In this document: positions 19,187 to 28,522 of the stretch, one piece after another
Numbering within the stretch: position 1 is the stretch's first letter
Layout of the letters: every line of letters starts with the position of its first letter
Assembly (NCBI RefSeq): GCF_018619335.1
Contig: NZ_JAHHDX010000135.1
Location: 1 to 40,401, forward strand
Direction: 5' to 3'
Source: Alteromonas sp. ALT199
GTDB taxonomy: Bacteria > Pseudomonadota > Gammaproteobacteria > Enterobacterales > Alteromonadaceae
Length of the DNA: 40,401 nucleotides
Translations under genes and position numbers: made by a program
Notes under the pieces: model-generated
Database searches by the model: none
The model's input: only the letters and a program-made list of their open reading frames with translations
What the model was told of the DNA's origin: nothing

Positions 19187-21067
19187 CTATAAATTGAATC
19201 TTTGTGGATCTGTTATTCCAGTTTTTGGTATAAGCGCTTTAGGTACATCAATTTTTTTGTCATCAGCCCCACTGGCAAAATTGCTAATGTTATAACTATT
19301 GCGCGTATTCCAATCCATTTCTACTCGACCATCTCCTAGCACAATACGCCCAAGCTTTTGGCGGAACCACTTTGCTAGCTCTAAATACTCAACTGTGTAT
19401 GCGACATTTTTTCTTTCCAAAGGGTCGACTCTTAGATCATACAATGCCAAATCAACTTTCAACGGGTGCGCGGTTAACGCCCACGTAATATTATCATTAA
19501 GATAGGGAGTTACAGCGGGTTCACGGCGGTCTCTAGTGCGCATAGAAAATGCAAAGTCTTTGGTGCGCATGTAAGCTCTATGACCGCTAACTAAATTCAT
19601 TTCACCAAGAATATAGTCTCTCTGATAATTTTCATCGTTTGATACGACAGCTAAATCAACGCCATCTAAATAGTCGTATGCTGACACTTCAACATCGATA
19701 CCTGCACCTGATAATAGCGTGGGCGCTAAGTCTACATACTCTACTAAACTGTTTACTACTTTCCCCGGTGGATAGGTTTCTTTGTCGGAGGATACAACAA
19801 TAACTGCACCGTTTAGCGACTGCTTCCAAGGCCCAAACTTTGCCATTATCCCCTGTTCACCTAAGTGCCAGCCGTGATCGCCTACAGTAAAAACGATTAA
19901 ATAGTCCCGCCCTTGTTGCTTACTGTGGGCTTTGAATGCTTCCACTGCTTTACCTATCAGTGCATCACCAAAAGCGGTAAAGGCGTAGTAATCTTGAACA
20001 GCTTGCTGTTTCTCGCTCTCTTTCATTCCATTTGTTTTCGACTCATTGTAGATTTGCTGAAGCTGGGTGGGGAAGGTCGCAACTTCATCAGCGCTAAAAT
20101 CTGGCAAGCGATATTGTTTGTTTTTGAATTGGTCGCGAAAAGATTTAGGAGGAAGCACTGGGGTATGGGGTAAATGAAAGCCAAGGTTAACAAAAACAGG
20201 ACTACTGCTTTTGGGGCCATTAACCGGCTTCCCAGCTAGAGTTTTGTATTGATTCCCCGTGTTTTCAAGGTAGCTTTCGAATTCTTCTACAATTAATGCA
20301 TCTACTGTTTTTTCTGATGGCTGCGGGTTTACCCCGCCTAATATGAGACCCGTATTGATGCGAGTATAGGCTCGTAATATATCAAACTCTTCTTCAACAC
20401 TGCTTTTTACAGCTTGCTCCTGTGCGTTTAGCTCTCTATCGGCTTTAGAAATCACATATTCTTTCTTTGTTCCGTCTGGGTAAAAAACCGTCTCGGTGGC
20501 ATCACGTCTTAGCAGAACACCATCTATCAAGCCATGAGAGCCTGTTGAATAAAGCCCTCCAAAACCTTGCTGGTGTAAGTCTCGATTGAACTCTAGAGAA
20601 AAATCAAATATAGAGCTTGGCTCGTCTTTTTTCTCACTAATACCGTGATGATGTTTTCCTATTATAGCTGTGGAATAGCCAACATCCCGTAAGCTCTGTG
20701 ATATAGCTGGTTTCGTAAAATCTGCTTCTTGGTGCGTATGCTCCCAGGCATACTTCCCATTGCGAAACGGATAACGACCAGTATGCATTGACGTTCGAGA
20801 CGGTCCGCACGCTGGAGAGTTATTGTAAGCGCGTGTGAACATGACGCCTTCAGAGGCGAGAATGTCGATATTTGGTGACGAGACATAGCCTAATGGGCTT
20901 TCACTTTTGCCTGTTGTCGCTCGATTATAAGCTTGTATCGAATCTGGACGGTGATCATCTGTAACAATCCATAAGATATTGGGTTGACTATTATTTTGAG
21001 CAAAGCTAAATGTCGATAATGCCATTAGTGTCAGTATGGCAATTACTTTGAACGTTTCTATTTTCAT
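19187..21067 (-). CDS. Exported sulfatase (formylglycine type, family S1)
   Basis: This is a 626-residue sulfate-ester hydrolase with a Sec signal peptide (about 1-23, ending SFAQ), so it is periplasmic or surface-exposed. The N-terminal metal ligands are in VTDDHRPD (Asp37, Asp38). The signature CGPSRTSMHTGR carries Cys87, the residue oxidised to formylglycine. VGDHGWHLGE further on is the second metal-binding region. By context it probably desulfates agar, porphyran or related galactan oligosaccharides, but the position specificity cannot be read from sequence. No maturing enzyme is encoded nearby. The ATG at 21067 starts the signal peptide and is preferred over a TTG ten codons upstream. 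It lies 158 bases downstream of the aldehyde dehydrogenase gene. Confidence 0.93.
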   Translation of the reverse strand: MKIETFKVIAILTLMALSTFSFAQNNSQPNILWIVTDDHRPDSIQAYNRATTGKSESPLGYVSSPNIDILASEGVMFTRAYNNSPACGPSRTSMHTGRYPFRNGKYAWEHTHQEADFTKPAISQSLRDVGYSTAIIGKHHHGISEKKDEPSSIFDFSLEFNRDLHQQGFGGLYSTGSHGLIDGVLLRRDATETVFYPDGTKKEYVISKADRELNAQEQAVKSSVEEEFDILRAYTRINTGLILGGVNPQPSEKTVDALIVEEFESYLENTGNQYKTLAGKPVNGPKSSSPVFVNLGFHLPHTPVLPPKSFRDQFKNKQYRLPDFSADEVATFPTQLQQIYNESKTNGMKESEKQQAVQDYYAFTAFGDALIGKAVEAFKAHSKQQGRDYLIVFTVGDHGWHLGEQGIMAKFGPWKQSLNGAVIVVSSDKETYPPGKVVNSLVEYVDLAPTLLSGAGIDVEVSAYDYLDGVDLAVVSNDENYQRDYILGEMNLVSGHRAYMRTKDFAFSMRTRDRREPAVTPYLNDNITWALTAHPLKVDLALYDLRVDPLERKNVAYTVEYLELAKWFRQKLGRIVLGDGRVEMDWNTRNSYNISNFASGADDKKIDVPKALIPKTGITDPQRFNL

Positions 21068-21225
21068 AATAGTTGCTGCCTCTTGATATCGTGCCAATTG
21101 TTTTTCTAATTGGGCCGCACAGATTGTTATCTAAATAACCATTGGCAAGTTGAGCCTCCATATAAATAGCGGTAGCTAGATATAGGAGGCTTAGTAGGTT
21201 TGAATTGCTTTGAAAATGATACTTA

Positions 21226-22677
21226 TTATTTAGCTTCGTTCATGTAAACGGTTTTCTTTTCGAGGTACTGTTCTAACCCGTATTGGCCATCTTCTCCGCC
21301 CATACCGCTTTTTTTCCAACCGTTGTGAAAGCCCTGGTGTTGCTCGCCAATTCCACGATTGACGTAGACTTCACCAACTTCCATTTCCGCAATCGCCTTG
21401 TTTATATTACTTAGCGAGGTGGTATAAAGGTATGCAGAAAGGCCGTAATCGCTGTCATTCGTAAACGCGATGGCTTGCTCAATACTCGTTACTTTTGTTA
21501 TTGGCAAAATAGGACCGAAGGTTTCTTCGTGCATGAGCACATTGCTTTGGGCCACATCGCCAACTAGCGTCGGCTCAAACCAATGACCTTTTTCAAACCC
21601 TTCAACGGTTGCCTCTTTGCCACCACACAATACTCTCGCCCCCTGTTTCAAACCTTCTTCTAACAAATGGCGGATGTTTGTAATTTCACGAGCATTTACT
21701 TTAGGTCCCATTTGCGTATCGGCTAACATTGGATCACCAACTTTTATGGCCTGTACTTTAGGAATTAGCTTTTCTACAAAAGCATCGTAAACATTTTCAT
21801 GTACATAAAGGCGCTCAGCACAGGTGCATACTTGCCCACAGTTCGCGAAACGAGTATCAATAAGGTCATTTGCCGCTTTTTCTAAATCAGCATCATCCAT
21901 AACGATAAATGGTGCTTTACCGCCTAGTTCAAGCATCACAGGGATCATATTTTTACCTGCAGACTTGTAAATGCTTTCGCCTGCGCGGGTGCTTCCTGTC
22001 ATCGTGATCATTTTGGTGATGGGGCTCTCACAGAGATATTGCCCCACACTGGCGCCCGTTCCGTTTACAATGTTCAAAACACCTTTTGGTAAGCCAGCTT
22101 TAATTGCAAGTTCGCCTAACAAGAGGGTTGCTAGTGGCGTTTCTTCGGTCGGCTTTAAAACGAGAGTGTTTCCAGTAACAAGCGCTGGTCCAATTTTACG
22201 TCCGGCCAATGCCAGTGGGAAGTTCCATGCGGTGATAGCAACTATGACACCGCGAGGGACTTTGTGAATGTAAATTTTCTCGTCTTCAATATCTGAAGGC
22301 AGAATATCGCCACGGATAGTTAATGCATTATCGCATGCATAATCGATAAAACTTGCGGTGACCGCTACTTCCATTTCGGCAACACCAATTAGCTTTCCTT
22401 GTTCTTTAACAAGTAAAGGGGCAAGTGTATCGCTATGTTCTCTGATTTCTTGTGCGAACTTGCGCAACACTGTAGCACGCTCTCTGGCAGTTTTTTTCGC
22501 CCACAGTGGCTGAGCGCTTTGCGCTGATTCAAGAGCAAACTGAGCGTCTTGTTCACAACCCATAGGGATTTCGCCGACTAGTTTACCGTCACTTGGGCTC
22601 GTAATTGAAATATGCTCTTGTGAGGCAGAAGCGACGTACTCGCCATCTATGAAGTGTTTTTTGCTATGTTGATACAT
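21226..22677 (-). CDS. NAD(P)-dependent aldehyde dehydrogenase, probable 3,6-anhydro-L-galactose dehydrogenase
   Basis: This is a 483-residue ALDH-superfamily enzyme. The active-site set is complete: Asn151 in AWNFP, Glu250 in LELGGKAP and the nucleophile Cys284 in NCGQVC. It is close to the AldA (lactaldehyde dehydrogenase) branch. Next to GH117 and the cycloisomerase it most likely oxidises 3,6-anhydro-L-galactose to 3,6-anhydro-L-galactonate, the first step of the known pathway. The family is seen directly and the substrate is inferred from the cluster. It is the last gene of a four-gene operon, starting 3 bases after the SDR stop. Confidence 0.9.
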   Translation of the reverse strand: MYQHSKKHFIDGEYVASASQEHISITSPSDGKLVGEIPMGCEQDAQFALESAQSAQPLWAKKTARERATVLRKFAQEIREHSDTLAPLLVKEQGKLIGVAEMEVAVTASFIDYACDNALTIRGDILPSDIEDEKIYIHKVPRGVIVAITAWNFPLALAGRKIGPALVTGNTLVLKPTEETPLATLLLGELAIKAGLPKGVLNIVNGTGASVGQYLCESPITKMITMTGSTRAGESIYKSAGKNMIPVMLELGGKAPFIVMDDADLEKAANDLIDTRFANCGQVCTCAERLYVHENVYDAFVEKLIPKVQAIKVGDPMLADTQMGPKVNAREITNIRHLLEEGLKQGARVLCGGKEATVEGFEKGHWFEPTLVGDVAQSNVLMHEETFGPILPITKVTSIEQAIAFTNDSDYGLSAYLYTTSLSNINKAIAEMEVGEVYVNRGIGEQHQGFHNGWKKSGMGGEDGQYGLEQYLEKKTVYMNEAK

Positions 22678-22680
22678 ACT

Positions 22681-23445
22681 TTATCTTCCCATCCATCCGC
22701 CATCGACTAAAATCGTTGCGCCGTTCATATAGTCTGATGCCTGAGATGCTAAAAATACGGTAGGGCCAATGAAGTCTTCCGGCTCACCCCATCGACCCTG
22801 AGGAATGCGCGCAAGTATTGCTTCTGCTCTGCTAGGGTCGTTGCGCAGTGCTTCAGTATTGTCAGTAGCAATATAGCCTGGTGCGATAGCATTTACATTA
22901 ATACCTTGTCCTGCCCACTCATTGGCAAGGGCTTTAGTTAACTGCCCTATAGCACCTTTACTTGCGGCATAGCCTGGTACTGTAATCCCGCCCTGAAATG
23001 TCAGCAATGAAGCGGTAAAAATAATTTTGCCACGCTGGCTCGCAGCCATGAGCTTACCTATTTCACGGCTTAATATAAACTGGGCGTTTAAATTTACTTC
23101 TATCACCGTATCCCAATATTCATCGCTATGGTCAATAGCTGGATTGCGTAGAATAGTGCCCGCATTATTTACCAAGATATCAATATTTGAATGCGCCTCC
23201 TTTACCTCATTTATAAAACGATAAAGGTCTTTTCTATTGCTAAAATCACACTGATAAGCGGTAAAGTTCTGACCGGCTTCAAGCACGCCTTTTTCGGTAT
23301 CAGAACCTGATGAAGCAAGGCTCGCAGACACGCCGATAATATCAGCGCCAGCCTTTGCCAGCCCTATCGCCATAGCTTGCCCTATCCCCCGGCTACAGCC
23401 AGTTACTAGTGCAGTTTTTCCAGATAAATCGAATAAAGTTTGCAT
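22681..23445 (-). CDS. KduD-like short-chain dehydrogenase (probable 2,5-diketo-3-deoxy-galactonate/gluconate 5-reductase)
   Basis: This is a classical SDR of 254 residues. It has the cofactor motif TGCSRGIG (15-22), NNAG near 93, catalytic Ser146, Tyr159 and Lys163, and the C-terminal ILVDGGWMGR typical of 2-deoxy-D-gluconate 3-dehydrogenase (KduD). In the anhydrogalactose route an enzyme of this type reduces the 2,5-diketo-3-deoxy intermediate to 2-keto-3-deoxy-D-gluconate. That exact step is inferred from the neighbouring Zn-dehydrogenase, cycloisomerase and KDG-type kinase. The start directly abuts the stop of the upstream dehydrogenase. Confidence 0.9.
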   Translation of the reverse strand: MQTLFDLSGKTALVTGCSRGIGQAMAIGLAKAGADIIGVSASLASSGSDTEKGVLEAGQNFTAYQCDFSNRKDLYRFINEVKEAHSNIDILVNNAGTILRNPAIDHSDEYWDTVIEVNLNAQFILSREIGKLMAASQRGKIIFTASLLTFQGGITVPGYAASKGAIGQLTKALANEWAGQGINVNAIAPGYIATDNTEALRNDPSRAEAILARIPQGRWGEPEDFIGPTVFLASQASDYMNGATILVDGGWMGR

Positions 23446-24471
23446 TTAATTCTCATCTCCCAGTGAAACGAGGGCTTTCATACCAGAGGGGTTACCATCC
23501 ATAGAAGCGAATGCGTCAGCAATATTGTCTAGTTTGCTCACTGAACTAATTAATGGAGATAGATCAAGCGCGCCATCAGCAATCAGTTTTATTGCTTGCT
23601 CAAAGTCTTCATGCTCATACACGCGAGCGCCTAAAAGCTCCAATTCCTTCCAAAAGAATTGAAACAAATCGACTTGGGGCTTCTGCGAGTGAATGGCTAC
23701 CATACAAATTCGCCCGCGTACGGCAGCTATGTCTGTCATAACATCCACGGCAGGCTGCACGCCTGAAACCTCAAATACCACATCGGCCCCTTTACCATTG
23801 GTGGCGTTATTTATTTTCTCGACGATATCTTCATTGATAGGATCAACGGTATCAATGCCATGCTCTTCAGAGAACTTTCGGCGCGTCTCGCTAACTTCAG
23901 AAATAATAACGTTCGCGCCCCTAGCTTTAGAAACCATTGCAACAAGTTGACCTATTGGACCACCGCCTATAACAACAACGTCTTCGCCTTTTGCAACACG
24001 AGCTCGAGAGACATCGTGACAAGCAACAGCTAATGGTTCGACTAATGCGCCCATCTTCAAAGATACGTTGCTAGGTAATTTGTGCAGTGTTCTTGCTTTT
24101 ACGGTCCAAGAGCTTTGGAAAGCCCCTGGTGTATCTATTCCCATAAACTTAAGATTTTGACAAACGTGAGAATGACCCGCATCGCAAGCGGGACAGTCTA
24201 GGCAGTAGTCTAAAGGACGAACTACGACATGGTCACCTATCGTTACATTGTCAACGCCTTCGCCTACTTCCGCTACGACACCAGACATTTCATGTCCAAT
24301 AATTTGAGGTGGCGACACCCGTGCATCCATCACACCGTGATAAATATGCATGTCGGTGCCGCAAATTCCTACATAGCCAACCGACAAGCGAACCTCGCCA
24401 GGACCAGGAGGGATTGCAGTCCCTTGTTGTATATTAAACGTCTTGTCACCTGCGTATTGTGCTGCGAACAT
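23446..24471 (-). CDS. Zinc-dependent medium-chain dehydrogenase (probable 2-keto-3-deoxy-L-galactonate 5-dehydrogenase)
   Basis: This is a 341-residue MDR enzyme. Catalytic zinc ligands are Cys37, His60 and Glu61 (GHE motif), with a further acidic residue at Glu145. The structural zinc uses Cys90, 93, 96 and 104. The Rossmann motif VIGGGPIGQL lies near 168. It resembles sorbitol, threonine and L-galactonate-type dehydrogenases. In context it most likely oxidises C5 of 2-keto-3-deoxy-L-galactonate. An alternative is an alcohol dehydrogenase assisting galactose-ether demethylation, as reported for marine P450 loci. It starts 12 bases after the cycloisomerase stop, in the same operon. Confidence 0.9.
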   Translation of the reverse strand: MFAAQYAGDKTFNIQQGTAIPPGPGEVRLSVGYVGICGTDMHIYHGVMDARVSPPQIIGHEMSGVVAEVGEGVDNVTIGDHVVVRPLDYCLDCPACDAGHSHVCQNLKFMGIDTPGAFQSSWTVKARTLHKLPSNVSLKMGALVEPLAVACHDVSRARVAKGEDVVVIGGGPIGQLVAMVSKARGANVIISEVSETRRKFSEEHGIDTVDPINEDIVEKINNATNGKGADVVFEVSGVQPAVDVMTDIAAVRGRICMVAIHSQKPQVDLFQFFWKELELLGARVYEHEDFEQAIKLIADGALDLSPLISSVSKLDNIADAFASMDGNPSGMKALVSLGDEN

Positions 24472-24483
24472 AGCTAATTATCC

Positions 24484-25614
24484 TTACTTTTCTTGATAAG
24501 GTGAGAGTTTCACTTCATCGAAAATTACACCGGTACCCACTGTCTCAGGCGCAATGGCGTAGCCTTGGTGATCGAGTGAAACGGGATGAGTTGTATAGGC
24601 ATCTATTGGAAATGAATGGTATTCCATCATTCCAGCGTTAGGTTGTGAGGCCATAAGTGAAACGTGAAGTTCTTGCATGCCGTGACTACATACTTTCAGA
24701 TTATTGATGTGGGCTAATGAGGCGACTTTGAGCCAACCTGTGATGCCACCTATATTGGAAGCGTCGGGCTGTAAGTAGGCCAGCTTTGATTGCTGAACGG
24801 TATAGTTAAATTCATAAAGAGTGTGAAGATTTTCTCCCATAGCGATGGGGATAGTTGTTGCTTCTGCAATTCGCGCATAGCTTTGATAATCATCAGGTAT
24901 AGTAGGTTCCTCGAACCAATATATGTCGTATTGCTCAATGGCTTTTGCAAAACTAATGGCGTGGGCCGGAGACATGGAATAGTTCGCATCAACCATAAAT
25001 TTAATATCAGGACCTATGTGTTGCCTTATAGCTGCTACTCGGTCTATATCTTCTTCTACGTTCTCTTTGCCAACTTTAATTTTTACCGCTTTAAATCCTT
25101 TATTAAGGTATCCGTCAATATGACTTATGAGTTTTTTCTTATCAAAGTTTAAATCGATACCGCCAGCATAGCAGGGAGTACGATCAGCGACCCCTCCGGC
25201 AAGTCGCCACAGAGGTTGGTTTATCCGCTTACATCGAATGTCCCAAAGTGCAATGTCGACGGTGGAAATAGCGAAACTAGCCAGCCCGCCGCGAGCAACA
25301 TAGTGCAAGTGATATTGCATTTGTTCCCAAATAGCTTCTACACAATCGGCATTTTTATTTTTGAGGAAATTAGACAAGTCATCTTTGACTAAACTGTAAA
25401 TTGCTTTCCCGCCTTTTCCCCCCGTATAGGTATAGCCAGTCCCTGACATACCATCGCTGCAAGTGACAGTGCAGGTAATTAGCTCAAAATGCGTATGATC
25501 ACCATGCTTAGCGTCACTCAACACTTCAGGCAGAGGAATGAGGTAGTAGTTGACTTCGACATCTTTGATATAACTTGCCGAAAGCTTCGATGTGTTGATA
25601 GGGACTGCTGTCAC
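24484..25614 (-). CDS. Mandelate racemase/enolase-superfamily enzyme, probable 3,6-anhydro-L-galactonate cycloisomerase
   Basis: The protein has 376 residues. The enolase-superfamily active site is complete: Lys168 and Lys170 in KIKVGKE, metal ligands Asp199, Glu225 and Glu251, and His301 in SHGMQELH. In known anhydrogalactose pathways a member of this superfamily opens the anhydro ring of 3,6-anhydro-L-galactonate to give 2-keto-3-deoxy-L-galactonate. The assignment rests on family plus neighbours. I chose the GTG at 25614 because AAGGA lies 7 bases before it; a TTG at 25638 has no good ribosome-binding site. It is the first gene of the minus-strand catabolic operon, with an operator 39 bases upstream. 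Confidence 0.9.
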   Translation of the reverse strand: MTAVPINTSKLSASYIKDVEVNYYLIPLPEVLSDAKHGDHTHFELITCTVTCSDGMSGTGYTYTGGKGGKAIYSLVKDDLSNFLKNKNADCVEAIWEQMQYHLHYVARGGLASFAISTVDIALWDIRCKRINQPLWRLAGGVADRTPCYAGGIDLNFDKKKLISHIDGYLNKGFKAVKIKVGKENVEEDIDRVAAIRQHIGPDIKFMVDANYSMSPAHAISFAKAIEQYDIYWFEEPTIPDDYQSYARIAEATTIPIAMGENLHTLYEFNYTVQQSKLAYLQPDASNIGGITGWLKVASLAHINNLKVCSHGMQELHVSLMASQPNAGMMEYHSFPIDAYTTHPVSLDHQGYAIAPETVGTGVIFDEVKLSPYQEK

Positions 25615-25652
25615 GATACTATCCTTTACATAAATCAATATATTAATTGTAC

Positions 25653-25664
25653 ATTGTTAACAAT
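25653..25664. promoter_or_regulatory. Putative GntR operator of the cycloisomerase operon
   Basis: A perfect palindrome, ATTGTTAACAAT, lies 39 bases before the GTG start of the cycloisomerase. It is identical to the operator of the divergent transporter operon. Confidence 0.65.
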
Positions 25665-25858
25665 TAATAGCAAACTTTTATCGCCGAGGAAATGAATAAT
25701 GTAAATATTTTGTGAGTAAAGTTGGGGGGGGTGTCAATTTTTGAGTGAAATTATGAGCAATTTCATTATGCTAAGGAAAAAGGTAAGAATAGCTCTTTCT
25801 TCCTTTAAGTTATTGTTTATTGGGTTATTAATGAGCAAATCTATTTTGTATATATTTT

Positions 25859-25870
25859 ATTGTTAACAAT
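25859..25870. promoter_or_regulatory. Putative GntR operator of the transporter-kinase-GH117 operon
   Basis: A perfect palindrome, ATTGTTAACAAT, lies 82 bases before the MFS start and directly after an A+T-rich stretch that could be a -10 region. Confidence 0.65.
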
Positions 25871-25952
25871 TGTTGGTTGTTGAGTTACTATGATTGTTAC
25901 AAAAGGTTTGCGGAGAGTAACGTGGGCTTAACAACTATAAGGGTGAGGATTA

Positions 25953-27530
25953 ATGAACACCAGACAAATTTTTACTAACGCGATAATTGTAGCCTTAGGT
26001 GGTTTTGTCTTCGGTTTAGATGCTGCATTAATATCGGGTACCGTTAAATTCATAAGTACTGAATTTGGCTTGGGTGATTTGGAGATTGGAGCTGTGGTTA
26101 GTGCGCCTGGCTTTGGCGTATTATTCGCGCTTTTAGTAACTGGTCACCTCTGTAATAAATTTGGACGTCGAACAACCTTAATTCTTATCGCCTTCCTATA
26201 CCTGTTTTCAGCCGTTTTTTCAGTAATGGCTTATTCTTTCGAAACGCTAGTCGCGGCGCGATTTATTGGTGGGTTAGCATTTACATCTCTTTCTGTAGCA
26301 GCAATGTACATAGGTGAAGTTGCCCCACCCAAATGGCGTGGCAAGCTGGTCTCCATGATTCAAATAAATATTGTAGTAGGTCTCTCTTGCGCCTACTTTG
26401 CTAATTACGGAATTGTGCAGTTAAGTAAGTCCGCGTTGCCTTGGGTACAAGCTCTCGCCATCGACACTGAGACATGGCGCTGGATGCTTGCCGTAGAAAT
26501 AGTTCCTGCGGTGCTGTGGTTCATATTACTGTTTAAAGTGCCTCGCAGTCCGCGTTGGTTGGTTATGCAAGGGCGCGATGAAGAGGCTTTCGCAGTAATG
26601 AAGAGTATGATGCCAGAGACTCAGGCCAATCAAGAGCTAAGTGAAATTAAACGTACGCTTGCCGCAGAAGGTGGCAGCAGTGCCACACTTAAAGAGTCAT
26701 TTAAAATCCTATTCTCAGGGCCTGCTAAAACGGCTGCGCTAGTAGGGTTTACGATAGCTGTTGTACAGCAGATTACAGGCATTAATGCCATTATGTTTTA
26801 TGCTCCTACTGTTTTTGAACAGGTTGGAATAGGTTCTGACGCTGCGTTTTTTCAAGCTGCTATTATAGGGCTAATTAGCCTCTTTTTCACGGCTTTGGCA
26901 ATAACGTTAATTGACAAGATCGGGCGAAGACCTTTAATTATTTGGGGGTTAGCGTGGGCCGCTTTAAGCTTGTTCGCTTGCTACCTAGGATTTGATAGTG
27001 CTGTGTATGAGATTAATGTTGATGCTTTAGCACAGCTAAATACCAACCATGAGCTAGGTGCGCTTAAGAGTTTAGAGGGCATTATCTATCATTCTGATAT
27101 TTCATTTAAAAACGCATTGCAGCAAACCATCGGCTCTGGTTTAGCAAAAGAATTCGAAAGTGAAATACTACAGGCGTCTACCACTATGAATAGTATGTTA
27201 GTGCTGGTGGGTATCTCTAGCTTTATCGCCGCTTTTCACTTTTCTATCGGACCGGTTATGTGGGTACTTTTTTCTGAAATATTCCCAACACGCGTTCGCG
27301 GAATTGCTATTCCTGTTTTTGCTTTGATTGCTAGCTTAGTAAGCTATTTAGTGCAGCAATTTTTCCCTTGGCAGCTTAGTAACATGGGGGCCGCCGACAT
27401 CTTCCTGTTTTATACAATTTGTGGGGTTGTGGGGTTTATAGTTTTGTTCAAGCTGATGCCAGAAACCAAAAACAAGACCATTGAAGAGATTGAGGCCTAC
27501 TTTGCCAGTAAGCAACTAGCAAAAGGATAA
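25953..27530 (+). CDS. MFS sugar porter (SP family)
   Basis: This inner-membrane transporter of 525 residues has about 12 membrane segments. Sugar-porter signatures are present: GRRTT after segment 2, PRSPRWL before the central loop, QQITGINAIMFYAP in segment 7 and PETKNKTIEEIE at the C-terminus. A hydrophilic insertion of about 60 residues (about 350-410) in a periplasmic-side loop makes it longer than typical sugar porters. By context it imports anhydrogalactose, galactose or neoagarobiose-size sugars. The ATG has GTGAGGATT upstream. It is the first gene of the plus-strand operon, and the kinase follows after 5 bases. Confidence 0.92.
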   Translation: MNTRQIFTNAIIVALGGFVFGLDAALISGTVKFISTEFGLGDLEIGAVVSAPGFGVLFALLVTGHLCNKFGRRTTLILIAFLYLFSAVFSVMAYSFETLVAARFIGGLAFTSLSVAAMYIGEVAPPKWRGKLVSMIQINIVVGLSCAYFANYGIVQLSKSALPWVQALAIDTETWRWMLAVEIVPAVLWFILLFKVPRSPRWLVMQGRDEEAFAVMKSMMPETQANQELSEIKRTLAAEGGSSATLKESFKILFSGPAKTAALVGFTIAVVQQITGINAIMFYAPTVFEQVGIGSDAAFFQAAIIGLISLFFTALAITLIDKIGRRPLIIWGLAWAALSLFACYLGFDSAVYEINVDALAQLNTNHELGALKSLEGIIYHSDISFKNALQQTIGSGLAKEFESEILQASTTMNSMLVLVGISSFIAAFHFSIGPVMWVLFSEIFPTRVRGIAIPVFALIASLVSYLVQQFFPWQLSNMGAADIFLFYTICGVVGFIVLFKLMPETKNKTIEEIEAYFASKQLAKG

Positions 27531-27535
27531 AATTG

Positions 27536-28522
27536 ATGAGCATGAAAGCACAACCACACGCGAAACGGTTAATGGCTATAGGTGAATGCATGGTAGAACT
27601 TGTGCATAGTGCAGGCGATAGCTATCAACTAGGTTTCGCAGGCGATACGTTAAATGCCCTAATTTATGCTAAACGATGGAAGCCCGATACAGAATGTTCG
27701 TTTTTTAGTGCAATAGGGACTGATACCTTTAGTAATCAAATGATGAAGTTTTTCGAACTACACGGCATCAATACATCAATGGTAGCGCGCAGTAAAAACA
27801 GAAACGTAGGCTTGTATAGTATTGTTACCGATCAATATGGAGAGCGAAGCTTCGATTACTGGAGAGATCAGTCAGCGGCAAAAGTCATGATGTCGTTGCA
27901 TAAAGCCCAATCAAATGCGCTGGAAGCTATGGATATGGTTTATTTCAGCGGAATTGGATTGAGTATTTTAAGCGATGCCGATAAAGAAGAGCTTTTAGCT
28001 CTTATCGAAGCACACCGAGCGAAAGGGGCGTTAGTGGCTTTCGATTCGAACTATCGAGCGTCTATGTGGAACGGGTCTCAGCACGCTCAAATATGGTTCG
28101 ATAAAGCCTATCGTATTTCAGATATTGCCCTTCCGGGGCTAGACGATCATAAAAGTGTTTATCAGCACCAAAATGTAAATGACGTGGTGGAGTACTTAAC
28201 GAAAGTTGGCTGCAGTGAATATGTAGTTAAAGCCGGTACCGAAGGAATGTACGGATACAAAGATAAGCGTTTAGTACACCACCGGGTATTTAATCCGGCG
28301 CCCACCCAAGTTGATACCACAGCAGCAGGAGATTCATTTGCGGGTGTCTATTTAATAAGTCGTTTAACTGGCGATACGATGGCACAGAGTATTCAAGCGG
28401 CTGATATGGCCGCGAGGGAAGTGGTACAGCACACAGGTGCAATTGTTAGTGCCAATGCTATCGAGCGGGTTCGCAACGAGTTTTGTGCGCAACGTTTAGA
28501 GGAGGTTGACGTTTATGAGTAA
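27536..28522 (+). CDS. PfkB-family sugar kinase, probable 2-keto-3-deoxygluconate kinase
   Basis: This is a 328-residue ribokinase-fold enzyme. The N-terminal GECMVEL and FAGDTLNAL are typical of KDG kinases. The C-terminal PfkB signature [13 protein letters not shown] contains the catalytic Asp and anion hole. It probably phosphorylates 2-keto-3-deoxygluconate to KDPG, the last local step of the anhydrogalactose route. The aldolase that would follow is not in this window. The ATG at 27536 has AAGGATAA upstream; a TTG one codon earlier is less likely. Its last 8 bases overlap the GH117 start. Confidence 0.9.
   Translation: MSMKAQPHAKRLMAIGECMVELVHSAGDSYQLGFAGDTLNALIYAKRWKPDTECSFFSAIGTDTFSNQMMKFFELHGINTSMVARSKNRNVGLYSIVTDQYGERSFDYWRDQSAAKVMMSLHKAQSNALEAMDMVYFSGIGLSILSDADKEELLALIEAHRAKGALVAFDSNYRASMWNGSQHAQIWFDKAYRISDIALPGLDDHKSVYQHQNVNDVVEYLTKVGCSEYVVKAGTEGMYGYKDKRLVHHRVFNPAPTQVDTTAAGDSFAGVYLISRLTGDTMAQSIQAADMAAREVVQHTGAIVSANAIERVRNEFCAQRLEEVDVYE

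Larger units (their letters stand above)
25615..25952. promoter_or_regulatory. Divergent control region between the two catabolic operons
   Basis: These 338 bases separate the cycloisomerase operon (minus) from the transporter-kinase-GH117 operon (plus). They hold two exact copies of the ATTGTTAACAAT palindrome, one near each end, and an eight-G run at 25724-25731. The rest is A+T-rich. I could not fix the -35/-10 boxes with confidence, though TATATTTTAT directly beside the right-hand operator looks like a -10 region. Confidence 0.6.
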
